64,000 nucleotides of DNA, taken from assembly GCA_947646735.1 (NCBI GenBank), contig CANTFK010000174.1, forward strand, positions 124,001 to 188,000, written 5' to 3'. The notes beneath the pieces were generated by a model. The model worked only from the letters and a program-made list of their open reading frames with translations, ran no database searches and was not told the DNA's origin. Positions 63,801 through 64,000 of the stretch are shown here, piece by piece. Made by a program: the position numbers and the translations under genes. Every line of letters starts with the position of its first letter. Position 1 is the first letter of the stretch. This DNA is from Peronospora farinosa (lineage: Eukaryota; Oomycota; Peronosporomycetes; Peronosporales; Peronosporaceae).

Positions 63801-63965
63801 ATACGCAGCAACGTCGCTTTCGTCACCCACACCGTTTTGCGAGCTCTTCGTCGTTGCATTGTGTCACAGTTTGCGAGCAACAACTTCAGTAACGGACGTT
63901 TTATTACTCCTGCTAAGCATCTGGCGGACGCTATCGAAGTCGACTGCCGAGTGATCATGTCGAAC
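60855..63965 (+). repeat. Effector segmental duplication, copy 2
   Basis: Same-orientation copy of 17040-19960, including upstream GTAGAAGAAGATTTAAGCTG, coding region and 3' flank. Downstream of about 63480 it carries several hundred bases not found in copy 1 before similarity returns near GAGTGATCATGTC at 63950. Nothing else is identified in 63004-64000. Confidence 0.75.
61113..63003 (+). pseudogene. RXLR effector copy 2, broken by in-frame stops
   Basis: Paralogue of the gene at 17302 with the same signal peptide layout, RYLR at 60-63 and an EHEDR acidic stretch. The frame stops at TAA 61671-61673, after about 186 codons, before the W/Y modules. The same frame is then open to TAG 62952-62954, covering the modules (WVAYVTFLEEQ, WALYVIELN), and remains alignable beyond it. 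No shift separates the parts, so only stops disable it. As it stands it would give a short secreted protein carrying RXLR without the effector domains. The C-terminal EKTSP repeats of copy 1 are absent or unrecognisable. Confidence 0.85.
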
Positions 63966-64000
63966 TATTCTGTGAACATAATTTGCCTAATCGATGCGAC

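Overview
The window reads as retrotransposon-rich genomic DNA of a plant-pathogenic oomycete of the Phytophthora/downy-mildew type (Peronosporaceae). The main evidence is a locus encoding a secreted RXLR effector (signal peptide, RYLR, acidic EDR stretch, tandem W/Y modules), present in two copies at 17.3 kb and 61.1 kb. Almost everything else is Ty3/Gypsy LTR retrotransposon. The intron-less ZZ-finger gene at 22.1-24.5 kb and the AT-rich spacers between TE blocks fit the same picture. I cannot name the species.

Layout. 1-600: remnant of a solo LTR (family C). 650-15232: an old Gypsy element (family A, gag-pol on the minus strand) carrying a nested family B element (3780-11417) and a solo family C LTR (12868-13894). 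15.5-16.1 kb: Ty1/copia remnant. 17.0-25.0 kb: the only host-gene island, with RXLR effector copy 1 and the ZZ/coiled-coil gene. 25.0-37.9 kb: a patchwork of a truncated plus-strand gag, the 3' end of a family D element in one orientation, an A-type 3' end with an inserted B LTR, and a family D gag-pol in the other orientation split by a solo C LTR. 38648-60143: a family G element with near-identical LTRs and a perfect 5-bp target duplication (GATGA). Its protease gene is split by a 13.3-kb family F element (44919-58216, 4-bp duplication CGGT). 60153-60606: solo G-like LTR. 60.85-64 kb: second copy of the effector locus, broken by in-frame stops.

The recurring theme is an accessory open reading frame on the strand opposite to gag-pol. 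It lies between the end of pol and the 3' LTR, starts next to the polypurine tract, and is read back toward pol. I see it in five Gypsy families here (A, B, D, F, G), with recurring parts: a Cys-containing domain, an Arg/Ser-rich stretch and a coiled coil. In A, B and G its 3' half overlaps, antisense, the pol codons for the integrase chromodomain. In F it is a separate 896-957 aa ORF convergent with pol. F also has a degenerate first RNase H followed by a second, complete-looking RNase H, a pattern resembling plant Tat-lineage elements.

Most retroelement genes here are broken by stops and frameshifts. F and G are the youngest insertions by LTR similarity. Family assignments and all comparisons between copies were made by eye; I calculated no identities and searched no database.
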